This document shows positions 1 to 6,608 of a stretch of 8,081 nt of DNA, one piece after another (the stretch's first letter is position 1; every line of letters begins with the position of its first letter). The DNA comes from an uncultured Clostridia bacterium (lineage in GTDB: Bacteria > Bacillota > Clostridia > Christensenellales > Aristaeellaceae), in the NCBI GenBank assembly GCA_946615785.1, contig CAMOIA010000063.1, positions 1 through 8,081 on the forward strand, given 5' to 3'. Position numbers and translations under genes: made by a program. Below the pieces are notes generated by a model that ran no database searches, was not told the origin of the DNA, and saw only the letters and a list, made by a program, of their open reading frames with translations.

Positions 1-1
1 A

Positions 2-730
2 GCCTTCGACGGCACGGACGTTTTAAAGGGCGTCTCCATGCGCGTGGACGAGGGCAGGGTGGTTGTGATCGTCGGCCCGAGCGGGTGCGGGAAAAGCACG
101 CTGCTTCGGTGCATCAACGGGCTTGAGCGCATCGACGCGGGCGAGATTTACCTTCGCGGCGAGCGCATTTCCGACCGTGAGAAGGACATGCACCTGATCC
201 GCCAGCGCATCGGCATGGTGTTCCAGAGCTACGACCTGTTCCCCCACATGACGGTGATGGACAACCTGCTGCTGGGCCCTACGAAGGCGCTGAAAAGGCC
301 GCGCGAGCACGTAATGGACGAAGCGCGCGCCATGCTGAGCCGCGTAGGCCTGACGGGCAAGGAAAACGCGCTGCCGCGCACACTCTCCGGCGGGCAGAAG
401 CAGCGCGTGGCGCTGGTGCGCGCCATGCTGATGCACCCGGAAATGCTGCTGCTTGACGAAATCACCGCCGCGCTCGACCCGGAAATGGTAAGCGAGGTGC
501 TCAACGTCGTGCTGGACCTTGCAGCCGATGGCATGACCATGGCCATCGTGACCCATGAAATGCGCTTTGCCGAGGCCGTCGCCGACGAGATCCTGTTCCT
601 GGACAGCGGCGTCGTGGTGGAGCAGGCCCCGCCCAAGCAATTCTTCCACCACCCCGAAACCGAACGCGCCCAGAAATTCCTGGAGAGCTTTACCTACCAG
701 TCCCGGCGCGGACGGGCGGGCGGGCACTGA
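2..730 (+). CDS. Polar amino acid ABC transporter ATP-binding protein (GlnQ/HisP type), 5' end cut by window
   Basis: This is the cytoplasmic ATPase subunit that drives uptake of a polar amino acid through a membrane permease. The frame is open from the first bases and the visible fragment starts as AFDGTDVLKGVS, which lines up with about residue 11 of this family, so roughly ten N-terminal residues are missing. Numbering from the first visible residue: Walker A GPSGCGKST at 25-33, Q-loop MVFQSYDLFPH with Q75, ABC signature LSGGQKQR at 128-135, Walker B MLLLDE ending at E153, D-loop ALDPE, and switch histidine H185 in IVTHEM. The VFQ..LFPH..V..N segment is typical of the GlnQ/HisP/ArtP group. 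The Walker B glutamate is followed by Ile where the family normally has Pro. A permease gene is expected just upstream. The substrate cannot be read from the ATPase. It could serve the cysteine-binding protein encoded at 5757, but that is inference. Confidence 0.93.
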   Translation, partial: AFDGTDVLKGVSMRVDEGRVVVIVGPSGCGKSTLLRCINGLERIDAGEIYLRGERISDREKDMHLIRQRIGMVFQSYDLFPHMTVMDNLLLGPTKALKRPREHVMDEARAMLSRVGLTGKENALPRTLSGGQKQRVALVRAMLMHPEMLLLDEITAALDPEMVSEVLNVVLDLAADGMTMAIVTHEMRFAEAVADEILFLDSGVVVEQAPPKQFFHHPETERAQKFLESFTYQSRRGRAGGH

Positions 731-769
731 TGAATTCATTCCGCAAAAAATGTTTTGGAGGCCGATTCT

Positions 770-1189
770 ATGAAGCTGCTTGCCATTCCTTTCTTTTTCA
801 TCATACAGATCGGTTTGTGTTCACTCACGGTACTCACTATAAACTATTTGTGGAAGATCATGACACCAAAGCTGAAAGCTTTTTTTGAAAAAAACTCTTC
901 CTCCGCCAGCATCCTTTCTAAAACTATGATTGTTCTTATTATGCTGTTCTGGGGCGGATATTTCTTCGCAATCATTTTAGCGCTCATTTCCTTCTTTATG
1001 CATAAAGAGGGCGAAGGCTTACAGACCATATACACAACAATCGCCATATTCTTTCCCGTCGGAACGCTTGCGCTCATTTTGGTGGTGCGTAACTGGACAA
1101 AGGAACAAAAGCAGCGGCAGTCTGAACACGAAGAGGATCCGGCCGATAAGCTGCACGACAGCATCTTTCACGGCCCAAAGCACGGATAG
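770..1189 (+). CDS. Small three-helix membrane protein, function unknown
   Basis: I do not recognise this 139-residue protein. The ATG at 770 is chosen because GGAGG at 757-761 lies 8 bases upstream; the in-frame TTG at 755 would put the ribosome site inside the gene. Hydrophobic segments lie at about residues 4-27, 52-76 and 86-106, the second with a WGGYFFAI core. Between helices 1 and 2 is a lysine-rich stretch (PKLKAFFEKN). The last 30 residues are charged and polar (KEQKQRQSEHEEDP) and probably cytoplasmic. It has no signal cleavage site and no catalytic motif. It follows the ABC ATPase gene by 39 bases with no terminator in between, so it may be read from the same transcript. Its DNA is visibly AT-richer than every neighbour, with A/T-ending codons, which suggests a separate origin or weak codon selection. 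Confidence 0.7.
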   Translation: MKLLAIPFFFIIQIGLCSLTVLTINYLWKIMTPKLKAFFEKNSSSASILSKTMIVLIMLFWGGYFFAIILALISFFMHKEGEGLQTIYTTIAIFFPVGTLALILVVRNWTKEQKQRQSEHEEDPADKLHDSIFHGPKHG

Positions 1190-1288
1190 GAATCCGGAAA
1201 GAACACAGCAAATCAAAAAATGGCAAACCCTTCGTCACGCAAACCTGATCGCACGTCTTTTGAACAAAAGTTTTTCAGGCAGTCTTTT

Positions 1289-1319
1289 CCCCCCTCTTCC
1301 AAAAAAGGGGGCTTTTTTT
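1289..1319 (+). terminator. Intrinsic terminator after the membrane protein gene
   Basis: CCCCC at 1290-1294 pairs with GGGGG at 1307-1311, with a few more T-A pairs possible inside the loop. A run of seven T follows at 1313-1319 after a single C. It lies 100 bases after the stop at 1189 and would end the transcript of the membrane protein gene, and perhaps that of the ABC ATPase. Confidence 0.6.
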
Positions 1320-1332
1320 GACGGGGACGCTG

Positions 1333-1341
1333 TGGTATACT
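1333..1341 (+). promoter_or_regulatory. Extended -10 promoter for the secreted peptidase
   Basis: TGGTATACT is an extended -10 element (TGn before TATACT, 1336-1341). The only -35-like sequence, TTGACG at 1318-1323, is 12 bases away, too close for a normal spacer, so the extended -10 would have to carry recognition. Transcription would start near 1348, about 30 bases before the GTG at 1379. The promoter directly follows the T run of the previous terminator. Confidence 0.45.
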
Positions 1342-1378
1342 TCTTGGCAGATTGACCATAAAAGGAGGCTTATCGGAA

Positions 1379-4300
1379 GTGAAACGATTTCTGCAGATGA
1401 CAACGGCCGCGGCGACGGCGGCTGTGCTCGCGCTGGGCACGGTGGGGTTTGCGGACGCGCTGCCCGAAGAAAACCTGCTGCCCGCCGTCGGCGACGTGGT
1501 GGAGGGCTTCGAGGTGATCGAAACGCGCCCCTTCGGCATGATCGGCGCGGATCTGACGCTCTTTGAGCACCAGGCGACCGGCGCAAAGCTCGTCTACATC
1601 GCAAACGAGGACACCAACCGCGTCTTCGACCTTACCTTCCTCACCCGCCCGCTGGACGACACGGGCCTGCCGCACGTATTCGAGCACGCCACCCTTTCCG
1701 GCAGCGAGAAATACCCGAGCGACAGCCTGTTCTTCAACCTGAGCTACCAGACCTACAACACCTATATGAACGCTTCCACCTACAGCGTGATGACCACCTA
1801 TCCCGTGGCCTCGCTGTCGGAAGCGCAGCTGCTCAAATACGCCGATTTCTACACCGATTCCTGCCTGCACCCCATGATCCTTGAAAACGAGGACATTTTC
1901 CGCACGGAAGCGTGGCGCTACCGCATGGCAGGCATGGACGAACCCCTTACGATGGAAGGCACCGTCTACAGCGAAATGCTGGGCGCCATGAACCTGGCCC
2001 GCGCGGCGAGCTACAATTATTATAAGAACACCTTCCCCGGCTCCGTCGTCGGCTTCAACCAGGGCGGCGATCCGGATTTCATTCCGGAAATGACCTGGGA
2101 AGCGCTGAAGAGCTACCACGACATTTTCTATCATCCCAGCAACTGCGTGGCCTACCTCTACGGACAGTTCGACGATTACACCGCGTTCCTCGCCCTGCTG
2201 AACGAGGCCTTCGCGCCGTATGAAAAGCAGGATTTCAAGTTTGTGGACGCGGACTATACCCCCATCACGTCGCCCGTGACGGTGAGCCTGCCCTACGCGA
2301 TGGAAAACGGGACCAACACCCAGAACACGTCTGTGATCTATTACGCTTTCGTGTGCCCGGGCCTGAAGGACAACGCGCAGGAAGAGCTGGTCCTCAACAC
2401 CCTGACCGACCTTCTCATCTCCTCCTCCTCTCCCCTCATGCTCAGGCTGCGCAAGGCGCTGCCCGCCGGCTCCTTCTCCTGCTACATCGACGACACCGCG
2501 CCTGACGACGCGATCGTGTTCTCGGCAAGCAGCGTGAACGCCGAGGACGCGGAGCTGTTCAAGGCCACCGTGGACGAAGCGCTCGCGGACGTGGCCGCAA
2601 ACGGCTTTGACGACCAGCTGGTGGACACCGTCATGGCCTCCACCGCCCTCTCCATCCGCCTGAGCGGCGAAACGTCGGACCTTGGCACCTCGATCATTCC
2701 AAACCTCGCCTACAGCTACGCGACCTCCGGCAACATTTTCAGCTATCCTGATTATGTGGACGCGCTGGACAAAATGCGCGACTGGAACGCGGAAGGCCTG
2801 TACGTGAACGCTGTCAACACCTGGCTTGTCGGCAGCGAGCGCACCGCGCTTGTATCCACCTACCCCGTGCCCGGCGCCAAGGAAGAGCATGACGCCGCCC
2901 TGGCCCAGACCCTCGCCGCCGTCAAGGACGGCATGACCGACGAGGAAAAGCAGGCCATCATCGACGCGACCAACGCCGAAAAGGTGCCCTCTGACGCCTC
3001 CGAATACGTGCGTCAGCTGCAGGCCGTGACGGTGGAAAGCCTTCCCGAGGAAATCGTGACCTATAACGTCAAGGACGAAATGGGCGAAGACGGCATCCGC
3101 CGCGTGGAAACCGTGGCGGGCGTCGAAGAGGTTGGCCGCGTCGGCATGTGGCTGGACATCAAGGGCCTGCCCCAGGAAGCCATTCACACCTTCAAGCTCT
3201 ACACCGATCTTGTCGGCGAAATGGACACCGCCAAGCACACCCACGAAGAGCTGACCGCCCTCATCGACCGGTATCTGTACAACGTGGAGTTCCGCCTGAG
3301 CATGCTCAAGAGCGAGGAAGAGGACTTCATCCCCTACCTGCGCATGGGCTTCACCGCCATGGACGACGACCTGCAGGCCGCCTACGACCTGATGCACGAG
3401 CTCGCCTTTGAAACCGACTTCTCCGACGTGACCCACCTCACCGAGGTCATTTCCGCCGCAAAGGCCAGCCTTCGCGCCTCCATCAACAACACCGGCTACA
3501 ACATGCTGCTCTACCGGGCCATGGCTGTGACCGATGCGAGCTGGCGCTACTACAACTATATCAATTTCCTCGATTACTACGCCTACCTTGAAAGGGTGGA
3601 AGCGCAGCTTGCGGAATATCCCAGCCAGGTGGTCGCCGCCCTGCAGAGCGTGCAGAGCGCCATCAACAATTCCACCAACGCCCTCTATGCCTTTGCCGGC
3701 AATGAAGAGAGCATCGCAAAGAGCCGCGCCTGCTCCGACGCCTTCTTCGCCTCCCTTGGCAAGGAAGAAATCACCCACGTGCAGTACGACCTGCCTGTGC
3801 CCGCCCGCCGCGAAGGCATCATTCTGGACACGAACGTCAATTTCAACGCCCTGATCGCCGATTACGAAGCGCTGGACATGGAAGAATACAACGGCAGCCT
3901 GGACGTGATCAGCAGCCTGGTGGCGGATATGTTCCTCATTCCGCAGCTGCGCGACCAGTACGGCGTGTACTCGCCCCTGAGCGGCGCGACGGATACCGTG
4001 GTGTACCTGCTCACCTACCGCGACCCGAACATTGCCGAAACCTATGATGTGTACGCGTCTCTTGCCGACCAGATCGAAGCGCTGGACGTGGATCAGGAAA
4101 CCCTGGACGGCTATATCCTTTCCAGCTACGCCTATTACGCCAAATCCAGCGGCGAGCTGACCGGCGCGTTCAACGCCCTGATCAACACCCTGGACGGCAC
4201 CGCGCAGGACAAAGCGCTTGGGTACATGCGCGACATCAAGAACATGACGCCCGACAATGTGAAGGAAAGCGCCGAAATGTACCGCGCCCTTTCCGCGAAC

Positions 4301-4792
4301 GGCATCCGCTCCACCGTCGGCAGCGCTTCCGCCATCAACGCGAACGCCAGCCGCTATGACGTGATCCTGAACCCCTTCAACGCCGTGGACACCTCTGAAG
4401 TGGAATTCACCGACGCGGCCGAGGGCAGCGAACACTACGACGCGGTGCGCTTCGTGTTTGAAGAAGGCTTGATGGCCCCCAAGGCCGACGACGCATTCGG
4501 AACCGACGACGCCGCGACGCTCGGCGACCTGAGCGAAGCGCTGTACGTGCTCATCGGCGGAAGCCTGGGCACCCCGGACGACGCGGTGGCCACCTTCCAG
4601 GGCTACGGCATCGCGCCCGCGGGCGTGGACAAAACCGCGGAGCTGACCAAGGCGGACGTGAACGCCGTGATGGTGAACTTCGGCGCCGCCGTCGGCATGC
4701 CGATCGAACCGGTCTTCGCCGAGGAAGCCGCTGAGGAACCCGCGACCCGCGCCGATATCGCGGAGGTCATGCTCGCGCTCTTCGCGGAGTAA
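1379..4792 (+). CDS. Secreted M16C zinc metallopeptidase (PreP/falcilysin-like) with C-terminal SLH-like repeats
   Basis: This 1137-residue protein is predicted to degrade peptides outside the cell. Start: GTG at 1379, preceded by AAAGGAGG at 1361-1368; the in-frame TTG at 1352 lies upstream of that site. Residues 1-27 form a signal peptide with likely cleavage after ADA. The inverted zinc motif is HVFEH (H99, E102, H103), followed by LSGSEKYP as in presequence proteases. The third ligand is E199 in VYSEMLGAM, about the spacing seen in human PreP. In the second half, LRDQYGVYS and LLTYRDPN match the M16C substrate-binding region, with Arg and Tyr six residues apart as in that family. Family members are usually about 970 residues and end there. 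Here residues 1010-1137 add S-layer-homology-like repeats: FTDA...HYDAVRF...GLM at 1010-1060, a second at about 1065-1105 with LTKAD, and a shortened third with ATRAD at 1122-1126. These normally bind secondary cell wall polymer, so the enzyme is probably wall-anchored. It appears monocistronic. Confidence 0.92.
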   Translation: MKRFLQMTTAAATAAVLALGTVGFADALPEENLLPAVGDVVEGFEVIETRPFGMIGADLTLFEHQATGAKLVYIANEDTNRVFDLTFLTRPLDDTGLPHVFEHATLSGSEKYPSDSLFFNLSYQTYNTYMNASTYSVMTTYPVASLSEAQLLKYADFYTDSCLHPMILENEDIFRTEAWRYRMAGMDEPLTMEGTVYSEMLGAMNLARAASYNYYKNTFPGSVVGFNQGGDPDFIPEMTWEALKSYHDIFYHPSNCVAYLYGQFDDYTAFLALLNEAFAPYEKQDFKFVDADYTPITSPVTVSLPYAMENGTNTQNTSVIYYAFVCPGLKDNAQEELVLNTLTDLLISSSSPLMLRLRKALPAGSFSCYIDDTAPDDAIVFSASSVNAEDAELFKATVDEALADVAANGFDDQLVDTVMASTALSIRLSGETSDLGTSIIPNLAYSYATSGNIFSYPDYVDALDKMRDWNAEGLYVNAVNTWLVGSERTALVSTYPVPGAKEEHDAALAQTLAAVKDGMTDEEKQAIIDATNAEKVPSDASEYVRQLQAVTVESLPEEIVTYNVKDEMGEDGIRRVETVAGVEEVGRVGMWLDIKGLPQEAIHTFKLYTDLVGEMDTAKHTHEELTALIDRYLYNVEFRLSMLKSEEEDFIPYLRMGFTAMDDDLQAAYDLMHELAFETDFSDVTHLTEVISAAKASLRASINNTGYNMLLYRAMAVTDASWRYYNYINFLDYYAYLERVEAQLAEYPSQVVAALQSVQSAINNSTNALYAFAGNEESIAKSRACSDAFFASLGKEEITHVQYDLPVPARREGIILDTNVNFNALIADYEALDMEEYNGSLDVISSLVADMFLIPQLRDQYGVYSPLSGATDTVVYLLTYRDPNIAETYDVYASLADQIEALDVDQETLDGYILSSYAYYAKSSGELTGAFNALINTLDGTAQDKALGYMRDIKNMTPDNVKESAEMYRALSANGIRSTVGSASAINANASRYDVILNPFNAVDTSEVEFTDAAEGSEHYDAVRFVFEEGLMAPKADDAFGTDDAATLGDLSEALYVLIGGSLGTPDDAVATFQGYGIAPAGVDKTAELTKADVNAVMVNFGAAVGMPIEPVFAEEAAEEPATRADIAEVMLALFAE

Positions 4793-4813
4793 ACCCAAAC
4801 CCCATCAGCACAG

Positions 4814-4847
4814 CGGGCGGGATGCGCAAACATCCCGCCCGTTTTTT
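4814..4847 (+). terminator. Strong intrinsic terminator after the peptidase gene
   Basis: A perfect 11-base-pair stem (CGGGCGGGATG at 4814-4824 with CATCCCGCCCG at 4831-4841), a six-base loop and six T at 4842-4847. It begins 21 bases after the peptidase stop codon. Confidence 0.92.
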
Positions 4848-4963
4848 CATGCGTGCATTCAGGAGCAATGCCAAAAAGTTTTTGGAAAAAGCAACGCAAA
4901 CGGCCAAATCTGCGTTATATTGGTAAGGGAGCGCACAGGCGCTTCCGGAAAGGGGATGTATTC

Positions 4964-5323
4964 ATGAAAATCAGACATCTGACCGCGGTTCTTTTATGCG
5001 CCGCCCTGTGTTTTGTGTTTTGCGCCGCGCCGGCGGAGGGAATGCTCGGCGCCTGGCAGCCCACGGAGGACCCGGCCGTTACGCCGCAGGCCGCCGCGGC
5101 CCTCGACGAGGCGCTTTCGCAGTTCGTCGGTTCCACCGTCACGCCCGTTGCGCTTCTGGCCACACAGGTGGTCGCGGGCACCAATTACTGCCTTTTGTGC
5201 AAGATCACACCGGTGGTTCCAAACCCCGTCGGCCACTGGGCGCTGGTGTATGTGTCCAAGCCCCTTGAGGGAAGCGCGATCCTGCTGACGATCGACGATC
5301 TGGAGCTTGGCGTGTGGGGCTGA
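4964..5323 (+). CDS. Small secreted cystatin-like protein, possible cysteine protease inhibitor
   Basis: A 119-residue exported protein. ATG at 4964 is chosen because a purine-rich site (GAAAGGGG) ends about 8 bases upstream and the resulting N-terminus is a clean signal peptide (positive start, hydrophobic core at about 7-21, cleavage likely after APA at 22-24). An upstream in-frame GTG at 4853 would prepend a charged, unlikely leader. Residues 68-75 read QVVAGTNY, identical to the first inhibitory hairpin of stefins and cystatins (QxVxG). An N-terminal glycine (LGAW, 28-31) is placed roughly where cystatins carry their conserved Gly, and ALVYVSKPLEG at 93-103 resembles the cystatin strand read as HLKVFKSLPG in human stefin A (from memory). 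Family knowledge: cystatins block papain-like cysteine proteases. Whether this one inhibits anything is inference. Two cysteines at 76 and 79 fall just after the loop. The gene follows the peptidase terminator; only a weak TATATT (4916-4921) suggests its own promoter. Confidence 0.8.
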   Translation: MKIRHLTAVLLCAALCFVFCAAPAEGMLGAWQPTEDPAVTPQAAAALDEALSQFVGSTVTPVALLATQVVAGTNYCLLCKITPVVPNPVGHWALVYVSKPLEGSAILLTIDDLELGVWG

Positions 5324-5335
5324 TTTCCCCCGCCA

Positions 5336-5366
5336 CCCCTGTTGGCAGGGGCTTTGATATGCTTTT
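5336..5366 (+). terminator. Weak terminator-like hairpin after the cystatin-like gene
   Basis: CCCCTG at 5336-5341 pairs with CAGGGG at 5346-5351 around a TTGG loop, 13 bases after the stop. The following bases are T-rich but interrupted (CTTTGATATGCTTTTT), so termination may be partial. Confidence 0.5.
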
Positions 5367-5406
5367 TGAGTGCTTTCGGAAATACAGCCGAAATACAATC
5401 ACCCCC

Positions 5407-5435
5407 TTGACGGGGGAACAGAAAGCGGTTACAAT
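5407..5435 (+). promoter_or_regulatory. Sigma-70 promoter of the cysteine leader and binding-protein gene
   Basis: TTGACG at 5407-5412 and TACAAT at 5430-5435 are separated by exactly 17 bases. Each hexamer differs from consensus at one position. The predicted start is near 5442, giving a leader RNA of about 315 bases before the ATG at 5757. It is one of the best promoter matches in the window. Confidence 0.8.
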
Positions 5436-5441
5436 ACAGCT

Positions 5442-5463
5442 ATCCTATTAATTCGGTAGGAAT
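5442..5463 (+). promoter_or_regulatory. Inverted repeat at the transcription start, Rrf2/CymR-like operator candidate
   Basis: ATCCTAT and GTAGGAAT form a dyad around TAATTC, directly on the predicted transcription start, a position that would block the promoter when bound. The TAGGAAT half site and the AT-rich centre recall operators of Rrf2-family regulators, including the cysteine regulator CymR (from memory). The regulator gene is not in the window, so the assignment is inferential. Confidence 0.45.
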
Positions 5464-5483
5464 GAAAGAAGGAGGGCGGAACT

Positions 5484-5567
5484 GTGCGCAGGCTTTCAGC
5501 ATTCGTTTGCATGTGTCCCTGTATGGCGCGCGTCCGTCCCCTGATGGACCGCTGTTTGCGTGCGTAA
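5484..5567 (+). CDS. 27-residue cysteine-rich leader peptide (attenuator)
   Basis: A short reading frame with a GTG start and an excellent ribosome site, AAGGAGG at 5469-5475, 8 bases upstream. It encodes Met-Arg-Arg-Leu-Ser-Ala-Phe, then VCMCPCM with Cys at 9, 11 and 13, a further Cys at 24, and ends at TAA 5565-5567. Four Cys in 27 residues, three of them alternating, is far above background. It lies between a strong promoter and a terminator that precede a cysteine-binding transporter gene. As in the classical amino acid attenuators, slow reading of the Cys codons would hold the ribosome and alter RNA folding downstream. The peptide itself probably has no function after synthesis. Alternatives are sensing of a metal or of oxidation through the CxCxC motif, or a chance frame; the ribosome site and the RNA structure argue against chance. 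Confidence 0.75.
   Translation: MRRLSAFVCMCPCMARVRPLMDRCLRA
5533..5543 (+). promoter_or_regulatory. Antiterminator segment within the leader reading frame
   Basis: TCCGTCCCCTG is complementary at 10 of 11 positions to the 5' arm of the downstream terminator (5592-5602), with one T-T mismatch. If free, it would pull that arm away and prevent termination. It starts 11 bases after the third Cys codon, so a ribosome held at the first Cys codons leaves it exposed, while one moving towards the stop covers it. The same segment can pair with 5471-5480 (ribosome site of the leader), which could act as segment 1 when the leader is not translated. Confidence 0.65.
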
Positions 5568-5591
5568 TCGCGCCGGCGGGATGGCTTCACA

Positions 5592-5624
5592 CAGGGGTCG
5601 GATATTTCCGATCCCTGGTTTTTT
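5592..5624 (+). terminator. Attenuator terminator upstream of the cysteine-binding protein gene
   Basis: An 11-base-pair stem (5592-5602 with 5607-5617, one G-U pair) around a TATT loop, followed by G and six T (5619-5624). It lies 25 bases after the leader stop codon and 132 bases before the ATG at 5757. A full intrinsic terminator between a promoter and the gene it serves is the mark of regulated readthrough. Confidence 0.85.
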
Positions 5625-5756
5625 GTGTGAAAGGATGAAAGACGATGCCGAACCGATCCAAGTCAGCGAAGGACCGATGCCGTACCGGATGCCCATAAGA
5701 CCTGCATTGCATCTTCCGGATTCAATCATCCAATTCATGAAAGGGGAATCATCATT
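5625..5756 (+). other. Untranslated stretch between attenuator and binding-protein gene
   Basis: No gene is supported here. There is an imperfect direct repeat, CGATGCCGAACCGAT at 5643-5657 and CGATGCCGTACCGGAT at 5675-5690, 32 bases apart, and a possible bulged hairpin formed by CCGGATGC and GCATCTTCCGG between about 5685 and 5719. Neither has a clear role. AAAGGGGAA at 5740-5748 is the ribosome site of the next gene. Confidence 0.4.
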
Positions 5757-6587
5757 ATGAAGCGTTTTGTGAAAATCCTGTCCGTAGCCCTGGCCCTCAT
5801 CCTGGCCCTCTCCGTCGCCTCCGCCTTTGCGGAAGGCTATCGCACGCTGGACGAAATCAAGCAGAGCGGCAAAATCATCATCGGCCTCTTCTCCGACAAA
5901 AAGCCCTTCGGCTATGTGGACGAATACGGCGAATACCAGGGCTACGACGTGTACCTTGCCCGCCGGCTGGCGGCGGACCTTGGCGTCGAGCTGGAAATCG
6001 TATCCGTGGACGCGCCCAACCGCATTGAATTTCTGCAGAGCGGCAAGGTGGATATCGTGCTGGCGAACTTCACCTATACCGAGGACCGCGCAACCCAGGT
6101 GGATTTCGCCCTGCCCTATATGAAGGTAGCGCTCGGCGTCGTCAGCCCGGACGGCGCGCTGATCACCGAAGCGGAGCAGCTGAACGGCAAAACGCTCATC
6201 GTCTCCAAGGGCACCACAGCCGAAACCTTCTTTGAGGCGAACTATCCCGAAGTGAAGCTCGCCAAGTACGACAGCTACACCGAAGCGTACATCGCGCTCC
6301 TGGACGGCCGCGGAGACGCGCTCTCCACCGACAACACCGAGGTGCTCGCCTGGGCGATCGAAAACCCCGGCTTCACGGTCGGCATCGAATCCCTCGGCAG
6401 CCTCGACACCATCAACCCCGCCGTGACCAAGGGCAACGAAACCCTGCTTGCCTGGATCAACGAAGAGATCGTGGCCCTGGGTGCGGAAAACTTCTTCCAT
6501 GCCGATTACGAAGCCACGCTGCGTGAAACCTACGGCGCCAACGCGGACGCGGACAGCCTGGTCGTGGAAGGCGGCGTGATCGAATAA
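5757..6587 (+). CDS. Cysteine ABC transporter substrate-binding protein (CjaA-like, SBP family 3)
   Basis: This 276-residue exported protein captures the ligand outside the membrane and hands it to an ABC permease. ATG at 5757 follows AAAGGGGAA. The signal peptide spans about 1-25, with likely cleavage after AFA before EGYRTL; no lipobox cysteine is seen, so anchoring by lipid is not evident. Family 3 hallmarks: GYDVYLARRLAADLG at 62-76, the D-A-P-N-R-I-E-F-L-Q-S-G-K-V-D-I-V-L-A-N-F block at about 85-105, and DFALPYMKVALGV at about 116-128. The variants ANFT, PYMKVALGV, SKGTTAETFF, RGDALSTDNT and the C-terminal VVEGG follow, from memory, the Campylobacter cysteine-binding protein CjaA almost segment for segment, rather than cystine-binding FliY/TcyA. 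Ligand cysteine is therefore likely. The cysteine leader and Rrf2-like dyad upstream agree. No permease or ATPase gene adjoins it, and a terminator follows, so its partners must be elsewhere, possibly the operon ending at 730. Confidence 0.9.
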   Translation: MKRFVKILSVALALILALSVASAFAEGYRTLDEIKQSGKIIIGLFSDKKPFGYVDEYGEYQGYDVYLARRLAADLGVELEIVSVDAPNRIEFLQSGKVDIVLANFTYTEDRATQVDFALPYMKVALGVVSPDGALITEAEQLNGKTLIVSKGTTAETFFEANYPEVKLAKYDSYTEAYIALLDGRGDALSTDNTEVLAWAIENPGFTVGIESLGSLDTINPAVTKGNETLLAWINEEIVALGAENFFHADYEATLRETYGANADADSLVVEGGVIE

Positions 6588-6608
6588 TTCCTGCCAATCC
6601 AGCCCAAA

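Noticed and set aside
23..739. Minus-strand frame over the ABC ATPase gene
   Set aside because: The + strand carries all ABC motifs; the reverse product is His- and Ala-rich filler.
1370..4798. A 1142-codon open frame on the minus strand covering the whole peptidase gene
   Set aside because: It is a mirror of GC-rich codon use on the + strand. The product is low-complexity, rich in His, Gly and Val, with no ribosome site or domain, while the + strand has a full enzyme signature.
4881..4921. Promoter for the cystatin-like gene (TATATT at 4916-4921)
   Set aside because: The -10 is plausible but no -35 lies at 16-18 bases and there is no extended -10, so it was not listed as a feature.
5560..5760. 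66-codon + strand frame after the leader peptide
   Set aside because: It begins within the end of the leader frame, crosses the terminator and has no ribosome site; its protein resembles nothing.
5496..6500. Minus-strand frame of 334 codons across the leader and the binding-protein gene
   Set aside because: It is a shadow of the codon bias of the CjaA-like gene and runs through the attenuator structure; no start signals are seen.
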